Below, piece after piece: positions 1-8,182 of a stretch of DNA of 64,000 nt. This DNA comes from an uncultured Erysipelotrichaceae bacterium (lineage in GTDB: Bacteria > Bacillota_I > Bacilli_A > RFN20 > CAG-826). The position numbers were made by a program, and so were the translations under genes. Location of the stretch: positions 1 to 64,000 of the forward strand of contig CACYSA010000005.1 in NCBI GenBank assembly GCA_902777015.1. Direction: 5' to 3'. The notes under the pieces are model-generated. The model did not search any database. It was not told the origin of the DNA and worked only from the letters and a program-made list of their open reading frames with translations. How positions within the stretch are numbered: position 1 is the stretch's first letter; every line of letters starts with the position of its first letter.

Positions 1-76
1 ACTATTTAGATTATAAATCATTTTTTGATTTTTACATAATTTGATAGTTGTTTTTGTCGTGGAATGAAGTTTTTGC

Positions 77-107
77 TTGACTTTGCTTATCTAATTTTCT
101 TTATTAT
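77..107 (+). promoter_or_regulatory. possible promoter of the Abi gene
   Basis: TTGACT at 77-82 and TATTAT at 102-107, separated by 19 bp, which is longer than ideal. They lie 27 bp before the ATG at 135. The rest of 1-134 is AT-rich and shows no gene. Confidence 0.3.
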
Positions 108-134
108 TTTATAAGATTATTGCATACTATTTTT

Positions 135-1075
135 ATGGAAAAAGTTTTTAAATCTACAGATGAATTAATAACAATTCTTGAAAAAAAGGATTGTCTTTTT
201 CACAAAAACAAAGAGCAAAGAGATTGCTTAATGAGAATAATTATTATTGTATTACCGCTTACAAGAACCTTTTCTATAAGAAAGATGAAAGAAAATATAG
301 AGATGATGTCGATTTTGAAGATCTCTATGAAGTTTATTCATTTGATAAAGCGTTGAAAACGACAATTCTAAAGCACTTATTATTTGTTGAACAAAAGATA
401 AAAACTGCCTTAAGTAATCAAATATCTACTAAATATGGTGTCGATGAAAAGAAATATCTTAAATCAGTTAATTTTGATAAAACTAGCCCATTCCTTGATC
501 AAAATCTTAACAAGATAAGAAAACAAACTAGAACTTTCGGAGGTAAAAATACTGCTGTCAGACATTATAAAGAAAAACACGGATTCATTCCCTTTTGGGT
601 TCTTTCTAAATGTTTAACAATGGGTGTTATTAGAGATTTTCTTTATATCCTAAAACCAAGTGATCAAAGCGTAATTATTGATTCTTTATTAGAAAGGACA
701 ATAGACAATAAACCTGTTAAGAAAGCTAAATCAATGATCGCTCTCTTTTCTGATATTAGAAATATGTGTACTCATGATGAAATGTTGTGTAGCTATGTGC
801 ACGAAAGAATCACAATTCCTCCGTTACCTGAACATAATTGTGTAAAATGTAAAAGAAACAAAAACGGGGAGCCGATCCAGGGTAGAAGTGATATTTTAGC
901 GTTGATTATAAGCATAAAGTACTTTGTAAATAGAACTATGTATAACGAGTTCATTCAAAACATCTCATCCTGTATCAATAAATGCTACAACAGAATTAAA
1001 CACTGCGTTACTAAAGAAGAGTTTCTTAATTATATTGGTCTTCCTGAAGATTACGAGTCATTAAAGAAGATTTAA
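135..1075 (+). CDS. Abi_2 (AbiD/AbiF-like) abortive infection protein, read through a -1 frameshift
   Basis: The body of the protein (frame open from TTG 191 to the TAA at 1073) looks like the Abi_2 family: a NENNYYCITAYKNLF block near its N-terminus, then helical segments such as LFVEQKIKTALSNQI and ALFSDIRNMCTHDE. Abi_2 proteins are linked to phage resistance in lactococci; their biochemistry is poorly known. The expected family N-terminus (MEKVFKSTDELITILE) is encoded in a different frame from ATG 135. The two frames join if the ribosome slips -1 at A AAA AAG (182-188), giving EKKGLSFSQKQRAK and a product of about 313 residues. Without slippage, frame 0 ends at 356 after 73 residues. No Shine-Dalgarno sequence is obvious. 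The shift could be programmed, phase-variable, a true mutation or a homopolymer sequencing error. A short form starting at TTG 191 is also possible. Confidence 0.7.
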
Positions 1076-1187
1076 CATAAGGCAATTGTAAATATTAAAG
1101 CAGTTGCTAGAAGGTAGGCTCAAAATAGTATTAAACAATTTTTAAATTGTGTCTAAAACATATTTCTCTATCTATTTTCTAAATACA

Positions 1188-1196
1188 TGCTATTAT
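1188..1196 (+). promoter_or_regulatory. extended -10 promoter of the lipoprotein gene
   Basis: TGC followed by TATTAT (TGnTATAAT-type extended -10), about 75 bp before the ATG at 1271. The same TGCTATTAT string precedes genes at 22559 and 59821. No convincing -35 box is visible. Confidence 0.45.
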
Positions 1197-1270
1197 GTAG
1201 ATAGTTTCAGCATTACATACGATAATTTGAATCAATAAATATATTGGTTCCAAGGAGATTCTTAATACAT

Positions 1271-3412
1271 ATGAAGAAGATAAGCTATTTTGTCGCTACC
1301 CTCGTGGGTGTTTTGACTATGTCTTTAATAGGGTGCAGCGCTAAATTACCTACCACACCATATGAAAAAGTTAAATACGCTTTTAATGGTGTTGAAAAAT
1401 CACTTAAAACACCTAAAGCAAGTAAGAAATCTTTATTAAAACTAAAAAGAAATAAAATAGGTGGTAATAATACCGAAAGTGGTCTTAATACAATATTTAG
1501 TTTATATACTGACGAAGATAAAAGAGATGACTTCTTAGATGATGTTTCTTATAATCAACCCCCAATGATTCAATTCCAATATATCAAGAAAGTATTAGAA
1601 AAGATTGGAAACGGGTATGAGTTTAATAAGAAATACTATGACACTATTACTGGTGATGTCTATGTAGATATTAATACCGGCCATAAAAAAGATGGTGGTG
1701 ATGAATTTAAATATAACTACACCTTTGTTTTAGGTCTGGATATCAATATTGATGAAAATGATCTTATCACCGCGGATGTATCATTTGATATCAATCTTAA
1801 AAAAGGTAGTGAAAGCTATACCACTAAATGGTACGTGGGAATAGAACTAGATTATGATATGGCTAATAACTCTCCTAACTATGTTATGAGCATGGTAACA
1901 GAGAATGATGAAAGACAATTACCATATTATGGAAGATATACATATGAATATGATTACGTTGAAGTAAAGAACTCCGCGATTAACGAGTGGAGAAAGTTCT
2001 GCATGGATAATGATCATCGATTAGTGAAAGACGATACCCATCAAGACTTCAATTCATATGTTAATGAAGGATGTTCATATAAAGTCGATGCCTGTTCTTG
2101 GTATAAAGATGGTACCTATTACAAAAATAAGAAAGTTAGACAAGAAGGCGAACCCGCTAAAATAATAGCGAACGCCCTATTTACTAACTTAGGATTAAAC
2201 ACTAATGAGATTAACGCTGATGCTTTCTTTAATAAAACCGGTGAAGTAAATAGCAAGATTAAAGATTGTTATAATGACTTCTCTAAGATTGCAAAAGAAG
2301 ACATTATCTATAATCTAGTTTGTAAAGAAGATGAAGAAGAACATCAACAACAAATTGTTAGTATCAGAGCGATGAATGGTGATTTATCAGGTGGAGTGAG
2401 TAACTATCAAGTACCATCAACTGTCACAGTAAGAGAATTATTAAGTGGCTTTGTTGATGGCTCTGGTGAAAAACTAGCTATTCATTTATATTATGCTGAT
2501 CAAAATGACGGTCTTGTTTCAGAAATAACTGATTTAGTGTCTTTAAGATACTTTGTTAGACAACAAGATAATGATGAAGCTATTGAAGTCAGTCTAACCG
2601 ATACCTTATATGACATTATGGTTAGAGGTAAATTTACAAGTAGATGGTTATATATTGCCTTTATGGATAATCAAAATATCGGTGGAATGATGGACTTCAT
2701 CTATTCAGGTGATTTACCAGATACATATGTTAAACCAACATTCCCTAAAGTTTTGTTAGACTTAGGTATTCCTGAATACGATGGTGAAAGAATTATGTTT
2801 GGTAGCCAAGAATATAATCATGAACCATATGTATTAGAAATTACAAATACTAAATACGATGAAGCTCAAGCATATAAAACAAAACTCACTAACAGTGGTT
2901 TCGCCGCTGATTATGAATACTATGGTTCATATAAAGGTAGATATTACCGTAAAGAAGTAAACAATAAATATTTATATGTCAACTATGATGATAGTGATGT
3001 CTATAGTGGTGTTGTAACTATCCGTGTATTCCATGAAGATAAACCAGAACCACCAGTGGAAGATGAAGTCAATTCCATTACCATGGTCGGTGATTTCAAT
3101 GATTGGGATGTCACAAGTGGTGGTATGGTCATGATGAAAAGTGGCGACAAAACATTCTATCTTAACCAAGTTCGTGTAGAAGCACATCAAGCATTTAAGT
3201 TTGTGGTTAATAACCAGTGGGGCGTAAGAGGTGGTTTTGGCTATAGTGACTTTATTAATCTTCCTGATTATGCTCAATTCTTAACAGGTGGCGAAAACAA
3301 TAATGTTGTGGTTTTAGATCAAGCACTAGTGTTAACAATTGAAGCCACTGTTGAGAGCAGTAATGATATCTTCTTTAATATCATCAAACTCGAAGTCCAA
3401 CAACCAAAATAA
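1271..3412 (+). CDS. large lipoprotein with C-terminal starch-binding-like domain
   Basis: The start is ATG 1271, preceded by AAGGAGATT. The protein has 713 residues. Residues 1-17 form a signal peptide ending in the lipobox LIGC, so the product should be lipid-anchored outside the membrane. The next ~580 residues are acidic, Tyr/Asn/Asp-rich and mostly beta in appearance, with no family I recognise. The last ~110 residues begin SITMVGDFNDWD and continue AFKFVVNNQWG, resembling the E-set/CBM folds of SusE/SusF-type starch-binding proteins. A role in binding glycan at the surface is an inference. It sits just upstream of the polysaccharide cluster, but the 3445 gene seems to have its own -10. 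Confidence 0.75.
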   Translation: MKKISYFVATLVGVLTMSLIGCSAKLPTTPYEKVKYAFNGVEKSLKTPKASKKSLLKLKRNKIGGNNTESGLNTIFSLYTDEDKRDDFLDDVSYNQPPMIQFQYIKKVLEKIGNGYEFNKKYYDTITGDVYVDINTGHKKDGGDEFKYNYTFVLGLDINIDENDLITADVSFDINLKKGSESYTTKWYVGIELDYDMANNSPNYVMSMVTENDERQLPYYGRYTYEYDYVEVKNSAINEWRKFCMDNDHRLVKDDTHQDFNSYVNEGCSYKVDACSWYKDGTYYKNKKVRQEGEPAKIIANALFTNLGLNTNEINADAFFNKTGEVNSKIKDCYNDFSKIAKEDIIYNLVCKEDEEEHQQQIVSIRAMNGDLSGGVSNYQVPSTVTVRELLSGFVDGSGEKLAIHLYYADQNDGLVSEITDLVSLRYFVRQQDNDEAIEVSLTDTLYDIMVRGKFTSRWLYIAFMDNQNIGGMMDFIYSGDLPDTYVKPTFPKVLLDLGIPEYDGERIMFGSQEYNHEPYVLEITNTKYDEAQAYKTKLTNSGFAADYEYYGSYKGRYYRKEVNNKYLYVNYDDSDVYSGVVTIRVFHEDKPEPPVEDEVNSITMVGDFNDWDVTSGGMVMMKSGDKTFYLNQVRVEAHQAFKFVVNNQWGVRGGFGYSDFINLPDYAQFLTGGENNNVVVLDQALVLTIEATVESSNDIFFNIIKLEVQQPK

Positions 3413-3444
3413 TAATTGAATAATATTTTAATGTAGAATAATCT

Positions 3445-4269
3445 ATGAATATGGATTATTCGATTCTATTACCTGTCTATATCAAAGATAAACCAGAATA
3501 TCTTGTTTTAAGCATCGAAAGTATGCTTAATCAAACTGTTAAGTCTAATGATTTTATTATCGTTAAAGATGGACCAGTAACAGAAAGGCTGGATGCTGTT
3601 ATTGATAAATATGCTTCTAATTCTAATAATCATATTAACGTAGTCGCTTTAGAACAAAACAGTGGTCTAGGTGCAGCGTTAGACTACGGTTTGGGATTCT
3701 GCAAAAACGAACTAGTCGCAAGAATGGACGCGGATGATATATCTTTACCCACTAGATGTGAAAGATTATTAGAACTATTTAATAACGATCCAGAATTATC
3801 AATCGCGGGCACTAATATTGATGAATTTTATGATGACCCTAATGTCATAATATCTTCAAGAGTGGTTCCAACCACTGATGAAGGTATTAAAAAATACATG
3901 CATAAAAGGCAACCATTTAATCATCCCACAATTATGTTTAAAAAAAGTGAAGTCTTACGCGTGGGTTCATATCCTCATATCAAACATATGGAAGATAAAG
4001 ACTTATTCTTTAGAATGATGAATATGGGGTGTAAAGGCGCGAATATAGGGGAATCATTATTATTATTTAGAAGTAACGCTGATAATTTTAAAAGAAGAAG
4101 AGGTAAAGCCTATAGAAAAGCCACAATAGAAGTGGCTAAAAAAGCTTATAAAAATGGATATGTGACATATGGTGATTATCTATATATGTATTGGGGTCAA
4201 CAGTTAATGCGAATATTACCTAATTGGTTATTAATTAGATTATTAAGGAAGAAACATAAAAAGAAATAA
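3445..4269 (+). CDS. family 2 glycosyltransferase
   Basis: A 274-residue GT-A fold enzyme. The N-terminal strand SILLPVYIKDKPEYL opens a Rossmann-like nucleotide-sugar domain, IVKDGPVT and the DxD-type motif RMDADDIS follow, and residues 140-200 hold the acceptor region (HPTIMFKK, MEDKDLFFRM). It is similar in layout to AmsE/EpsE-type transferases that extend exopolysaccharide repeat units at the cytoplasmic membrane. Acceptor and donor cannot be told. First glycosyltransferase of the surface polysaccharide cluster. TAGAAT (3434-3439) lies 5 bp before the ATG and no Shine-Dalgarno sequence is seen, so it may be translated from a leaderless mRNA. Its 3' end forms the left arm of a terminator. 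Confidence 0.85.
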   Translation: MNMDYSILLPVYIKDKPEYLVLSIESMLNQTVKSNDFIIVKDGPVTERLDAVIDKYASNSNNHINVVALEQNSGLGAALDYGLGFCKNELVARMDADDISLPTRCERLLELFNNDPELSIAGTNIDEFYDDPNVIISSRVVPTTDEGIKKYMHKRQPFNHPTIMFKKSEVLRVGSYPHIKHMEDKDLFFRMMNMGCKGANIGESLLLFRSNADNFKRRRGKAYRKATIEVAKKAYKNGYVTYGDYLYMYWGQQLMRILPNWLLIRLLRKKHKKK

Positions 4270-4283
4270 ATGTTTCTTTTTTT
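4249..4283 (+). terminator. rho-independent terminator after the GT2 gene
   Basis: Arms AAGAAACAT (4249-4257) and ATGTTTCTT (4270-4278) with a 12-nt loop, followed by a T-run. The left arm lies inside the end of the coding region. TATAAT at 4283-4288 directly after it probably drives the next gene. Confidence 0.6.
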
Positions 4284-4309
4284 ATAATTAATAATTAATA
4301 TATTAACAA

Positions 4310-4942
4310 ATGGAAAAGTATGTATTAAGAAAGTCACAATATATATATCTATTCTTTAAAAGAATAATGGATATATTATTTTCTTTTTTAGCAATCATTA
4401 TCTTATCTTGGTTTATCTTAATACTTTTAATTATTAATTTATTCGCTTCTAAGGGCCATCCAGTATTTATTCAACAACGTATTGGCAAAAAAGGTAAATC
4501 CTTTGGTGTTCTTAAATTTAGAACAATGAAATATGGTGTTGATGAAAATCTAACAAGCGCAGAAATAATAAACGAACAACAATATTTAACAGGCTTTGGT
4601 AAATTCTTAAGAGTTACTTCTTTAGATGAGGTATTACAAATATTTAATGTCTTTATTGGTCAGATGTCTTTTATTGGTCCTAGACCATTAATAGATTTAG
4701 GTGTGGATCATTTAACTAATGAATACCGTAAAGAAAATGGTTCTATTAATTTAAGGCCTGGTATTACTGGTCTTGCTCAAATAAATGGTAGAGTTAATGC
4801 TTCTCCAGAAAAGAAAAGTGAATACGATGGTTTATATTATCAAAAGGTATCTTTCTTTTTAGATATCAAAATATTTTTTGTCACAATATTTAAAATATTA
4901 ACAAGAAAAGATATATTTGAAGAGAAAGAACAAAATGAATAA
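4310..4942 (+). CDS. initiating sugar-phosphate transferase (bacterial sugar transferase, PF02397-type)
   Basis: 210 residues, the size of the small PglC/EpsL-like class. One N-terminal hydrophobic segment (about 17-46) anchors it in the membrane. Hallmarks follow in order: RIGKKGKSFGVLKFRTM, the LRVTSLDEVLQ block (usual LRRTSLDELPQ), MSFIGPRPL and RPGITGLAQINGR. Such enzymes transfer a sugar-1-phosphate from a UDP-sugar to undecaprenyl phosphate, the first committed step in making a lipid-linked repeat unit. UDP-N-acetylfucosamine made by the CapE/G/F enzymes downstream is a plausible related precursor, though that link is inferred. TATAAT at 4283-4288 suggests its own promoter. It overlaps the next gene by 8 bp. 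Confidence 0.92.
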   Translation: MEKYVLRKSQYIYLFFKRIMDILFSFLAIIILSWFILILLIINLFASKGHPVFIQQRIGKKGKSFGVLKFRTMKYGVDENLTSAEIINEQQYLTGFGKFLRVTSLDEVLQIFNVFIGQMSFIGPRPLIDLGVDHLTNEYRKENGSINLRPGITGLAQINGRVNASPEKKSEYDGLYYQKVSFFLDIKIFFVTIFKILTRKDIFEEKEQNE

Positions 4943-5918
4943 TAAATTTAATATTCCTGTTGCCTTATTTACATTTAAACGTTCTAACACTGTGGAACGT
5001 ATTTTAAAAGTATTCAAAACAGTAGGGGTTTCTAAGTTATATCTATTTTCTGATTACGGTCGTAATGATAGCGAGAAAGCCCTAGTGGAACAAACCAGAA
5101 CAGAAATCCTAAACATGATTGATTGGGACTGCGAAGTCATTAAGAAGTTCGCTACTGAAAATAAAGGTGTCTTTAATTCCATCGCGATGGGCGCTAAAGA
5201 AGTATTTGAAGATGAAGATAAAGCCATATTTTTAGAAGATGATAATTTACCTGAAATATCATTCTTTAGATATTGCGAAGAAATGCTTAATAAATATGAA
5301 AATAATGATGAAGTGTTATGGATATGTGGCACGAATTATGAAAGTAAAAGTGAATATTTAGATACTGATTATATATTTACTAAACATATGCTCCCATGTG
5401 GCTGGGCCTCATGGGCTCATAAATTTAATAAATATTATTTAACATCTTTTGAAATATTAAATGATAAAAACAATATTAAGAAAATTAAAAAAGCTTATGA
5501 ATATAAATGGTTATATAGTCAACAAATAAGAAACTTCAAAATGGAGAAATATAGAGAAGACCATAATAGAAGATATTTATCATGGGATTTCCATATGGCA
5601 ATGTCACTAAGATATTTTAATAAATATGGTATTGCCCCTAAATATAATCAGATTAGAAATATCGGTGTGGATGTCCATTCCACACATGGTGGTAATTCAA
5701 TGAAAAAGCCTAATACAGCGAAGTTCTGTGAAATACCTACTTATGGATTACCTGAAGAATTAAAAGGACCAGAAAAAGTAGAAATAAATAAAAAGTGGGA
5801 AAAGAATATTACTAAGATCGTCTTAGTGCCACTCTACATAAGACTCCTATTCCCATTTATTACATTTACTAAAAAGCTATTAAGAATGTATCCAGATAAG
5901 TCATTTATAAATAAATAA
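4935..5918 (+). CDS. GT-A type glycosyltransferase (GNT-I/HlpA-like)
   Basis: The start is set at ATG 4935 because AGAGAAAG precedes it; an in-frame TTG at 4917 is less likely. 327 residues. The opening IPVALFTFKRSNTVERILK, the middle IFLEDDNLPEISFFRYCEEML and the WASWAHKF block resemble a family of nucleotide-diphospho-sugar transferases distantly like GlcNAc-transferase I and often annotated HlpA/'hemolytic protein'. LEDD is the probable metal/nucleotide site. The C-terminus has a short hydrophobic, basic stretch that may touch the membrane. It is translationally coupled to the sugar transferase before it. Acceptor unknown. Confidence 0.75.
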   Translation: MNNKFNIPVALFTFKRSNTVERILKVFKTVGVSKLYLFSDYGRNDSEKALVEQTRTEILNMIDWDCEVIKKFATENKGVFNSIAMGAKEVFEDEDKAIFLEDDNLPEISFFRYCEEMLNKYENNDEVLWICGTNYESKSEYLDTDYIFTKHMLPCGWASWAHKFNKYYLTSFEILNDKNNIKKIKKAYEYKWLYSQQIRNFKMEKYREDHNRRYLSWDFHMAMSLRYFNKYGIAPKYNQIRNIGVDVHSTHGGNSMKKPNTAKFCEIPTYGLPEELKGPEKVEINKKWEKNITKIVLVPLYIRLLFPFITFTKKLLRMYPDKSFINK

Positions 5919-5925
5919 AGTTATT

Positions 5926-7017
5926 ATGAGTAATAAGATTATCTTCTTTACTAGGCAAGAGCCTAAAGAAACATTAGCCCAATACTTGCGTATCTTAAAG
6001 TTAAGAGATTTATTTAAAAATGCCTTTGATAGTGAAGTAGAACTATTTAATACATATGAACCAATAAATAGAATTAAATTATTTATTAAAACTAAAAAAA
6101 GAATAAAAGAATATCTAAAGACATTAGATGACACCACTAAGATATTTGTTATCGATACTTTAGAACCAGGAAGTATTAAATTATTAAATAAATACGCTTT
6201 AAAGCATAATATTAAAGTCTATATCGATATCGTTGAATATGCTGATCCTAAAGAAAAGAAGGTAGGTAATTTATCTCCTTCTTTAATTCTTAATCACCAT
6301 ATGATTAATAAATCGGTGAAAAAGAATATGGTAGTTATAGCGATATCTGATTGGTTTGTTAGATATTACGCTAAAAAGGGAATAAGAACATTATTTATTC
6401 CTAATTTAATTGATGATAATGAAGAAAATTCATCTTTCATCGTGGATAGAAAAGAAGATAAGGTTTCTTTTATATTCGCTGGCTATCCCCAAAAGAAAGA
6501 TGCTTTAGATATGATAGTTAAAGCATTAATTAATATTTATAAAATTAGAAACGATTTTATATTTAATATCGCTGGTATTTCTAAAGATGATTTCTTTAAT
6601 AAATATCCATATCTAAATGCTGATAAAGATATCATTAATTCATTTACTATATTCCACGGACAATTATCTAGAGAAGAAATAAGAAAACTATATTACGTGT
6701 CTGATTATTCGATTATTTTAAGAGATCCAATGTTATTAGTCACTCAATCAGGCTTCCCCACTAAATTTAGTGAATCTTTAGGCTATGCTAGACCAGTTAT
6801 TGCTAATGACGTAAGTGATGTAAAAATGTACCTAAAAGACGGTTATAATGGCTATTTAATTGACGAGTTTCATATAGATTATTTATCTAGTGCTATTAAA
6901 AAAGCATTAGATAATAAGAAGAATAGGTCTATAATGTTTAAAAATGCTTTAGAATCTTCTAAAGAACATTTCTCCCCATCAATCTATATCAACTTGTTAA
7001 GAAATGAAGACAAATAG
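5926..7017 (+). CDS. family 4 glycosyltransferase (GT-B)
   Basis: 363 residues with two Rossmann-like halves. The C-terminal half carries typical GT4 features: SFIFAGYPQKKDALDMIVKA opening the nucleotide-binding domain, then FPTKFSESLGYARPVIANDVSDV with the conserved Glu (FSES), and the GYNGYLID tail. The N-terminal half (FTRQEPKETLAQYLRILKL) is the acceptor side. It starts 8 bp after the previous stop and overlaps the next gene by 14 bp, so it belongs to the same transcript. Likely adds a sugar to the undecaprenyl-linked repeat unit; the sugar cannot be read from sequence. Confidence 0.85.
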   Translation: MSNKIIFFTRQEPKETLAQYLRILKLRDLFKNAFDSEVELFNTYEPINRIKLFIKTKKRIKEYLKTLDDTTKIFVIDTLEPGSIKLLNKYALKHNIKVYIDIVEYADPKEKKVGNLSPSLILNHHMINKSVKKNMVVIAISDWFVRYYAKKGIRTLFIPNLIDDNEENSSFIVDRKEDKVSFIFAGYPQKKDALDMIVKALINIYKIRNDFIFNIAGISKDDFFNKYPYLNADKDIINSFTIFHGQLSREEIRKLYYVSDYSIILRDPMLLVTQSGFPTKFSESLGYARPVIANDVSDVKMYLKDGYNGYLIDEFHIDYLSSAIKKALDNKKNRSIMFKNALESSKEHFSPSIYINLLRNEDK

Positions 7018-8182
7018 TAATCCATTATCTCGCTTAATCAATAAGATTCCTCACGCTGTAATCTTCGTTTTGATTTTGCTTTTATCCATTATCATTGATG
7101 GTTCTATTATTTATGGTTTCAGTGGTTCTTCATTAGTGGCTAACGAAAGAGCCTTAACTAATTTACAAATTGATTCAGGATCAAATATCCATATTAGATA
7201 TAGTTTAGCTAATCAATCAGAAGCTTCTAGATTATCTTTTATTAATCCCGTTAATGATTTTAATGCCTATCGTATTAAAGAATTAGGTAGAAGTGTTACT
7301 TATGTATGCAATAAACAATATGAAGTCCAATATGAAGAAATAAAATTCAATTGTTCTTATATTGTTTATGGTGATTTTTATAATGATAGTTTTACTACTA
7401 GTAGATTTAGATTAGCCAATGGTAGTTATGCGAGTATCACTAATGAAAACTACATTTATATCTCTCCATCATTTTTAAAAAACATCACTGGCTTAAAAGC
7501 TAATGACGCGATTGGTAAAAAGATCAAATTATCATTAAACGAGAACAAGGAATATATCATCGGTGGTGTACTTCATGAAAGCATAGCCGCTGATTCTGGA
7601 ATCCATTTTAATCATCTATTCGATAGTTCTTATATTCTTTTTGGTAGTGCTTCCCTATATAAATACGGCTTCACTGATTTAATGTTTACATCCACTGATG
7701 AATACTTTGTTAATGATGCATTAGATTTTATTGATACATATAACAAATCATATCTTAAATATAACGATGCTTGGATGAGAGTAAGTTCATATAAATCATA
7801 TGTTGAAGGTAAATATATAACTTCTAACTCATCGACAGTATCAGCGAGATTTAAAGATGATAAAGGTAGTGACTTCTATTCGTTTATTACCATCTTTGTT
7901 ATTACCATTACTTTATTAATCTATATTGCATTAGTCATCTTCTATGATTTCAGAAAAGTGAAATGGTTTATTAAAGTACCTAGTGCTTTACTTTTGTTTG
8001 GTTATCAATTCTTAATATCATATTTCTTTACTAAACAACTAAAAGCGGGTCTATTTGTGTCTCGTTTATCTTTAATATGCTTTATGGTCTTTATGATTAT
8101 CTCTTTAATCGCTTATATTTATACACTTGCTTTCTTTAATTACGAAAGAAAGAAAATAAATGAGGAAACTGATAATGGATAG
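7004..8182 (+). CDS. MacB/FtsX-like membrane protein within the polysaccharide cluster
   Basis: 392 residues. One membrane segment near 16-38, a ~240-residue external domain, then three segments near 290-315, 322-345 and 350-382. This 1 + 3 topology with a large external domain after the first helix is that of FtsX/MacB permeases, and the external part (FLKNITGLKANDAIGKKIKLSL...YIIGGVL) reads like a MacB periplasmic core domain. No ATPase gene is nearby, so it may not be a transporter half in the usual sense. Overlapping starts on both sides show it is made with the glycosyltransferases and the polymerase-flippase. The family assignment is by eye and uncertain. Confidence 0.55.
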   Translation: MKTNSNPLSRLINKIPHAVIFVLILLLSIIIDGSIIYGFSGSSLVANERALTNLQIDSGSNIHIRYSLANQSEASRLSFINPVNDFNAYRIKELGRSVTYVCNKQYEVQYEEIKFNCSYIVYGDFYNDSFTTSRFRLANGSYASITNENYIYISPSFLKNITGLKANDAIGKKIKLSLNENKEYIIGGVLHESIAADSGIHFNHLFDSSYILFGSASLYKYGFTDLMFTSTDEYFVNDALDFIDTYNKSYLKYNDAWMRVSSYKSYVEGKYITSNSSTVSARFKDDKGSDFYSFITIFVITITLLIYIALVIFYDFRKVKWFIKVPSALLLFGYQFLISYFFTKQLKAGLFVSRLSLICFMVFMIISLIAYIYTLAFFNYERKKINEETDNG

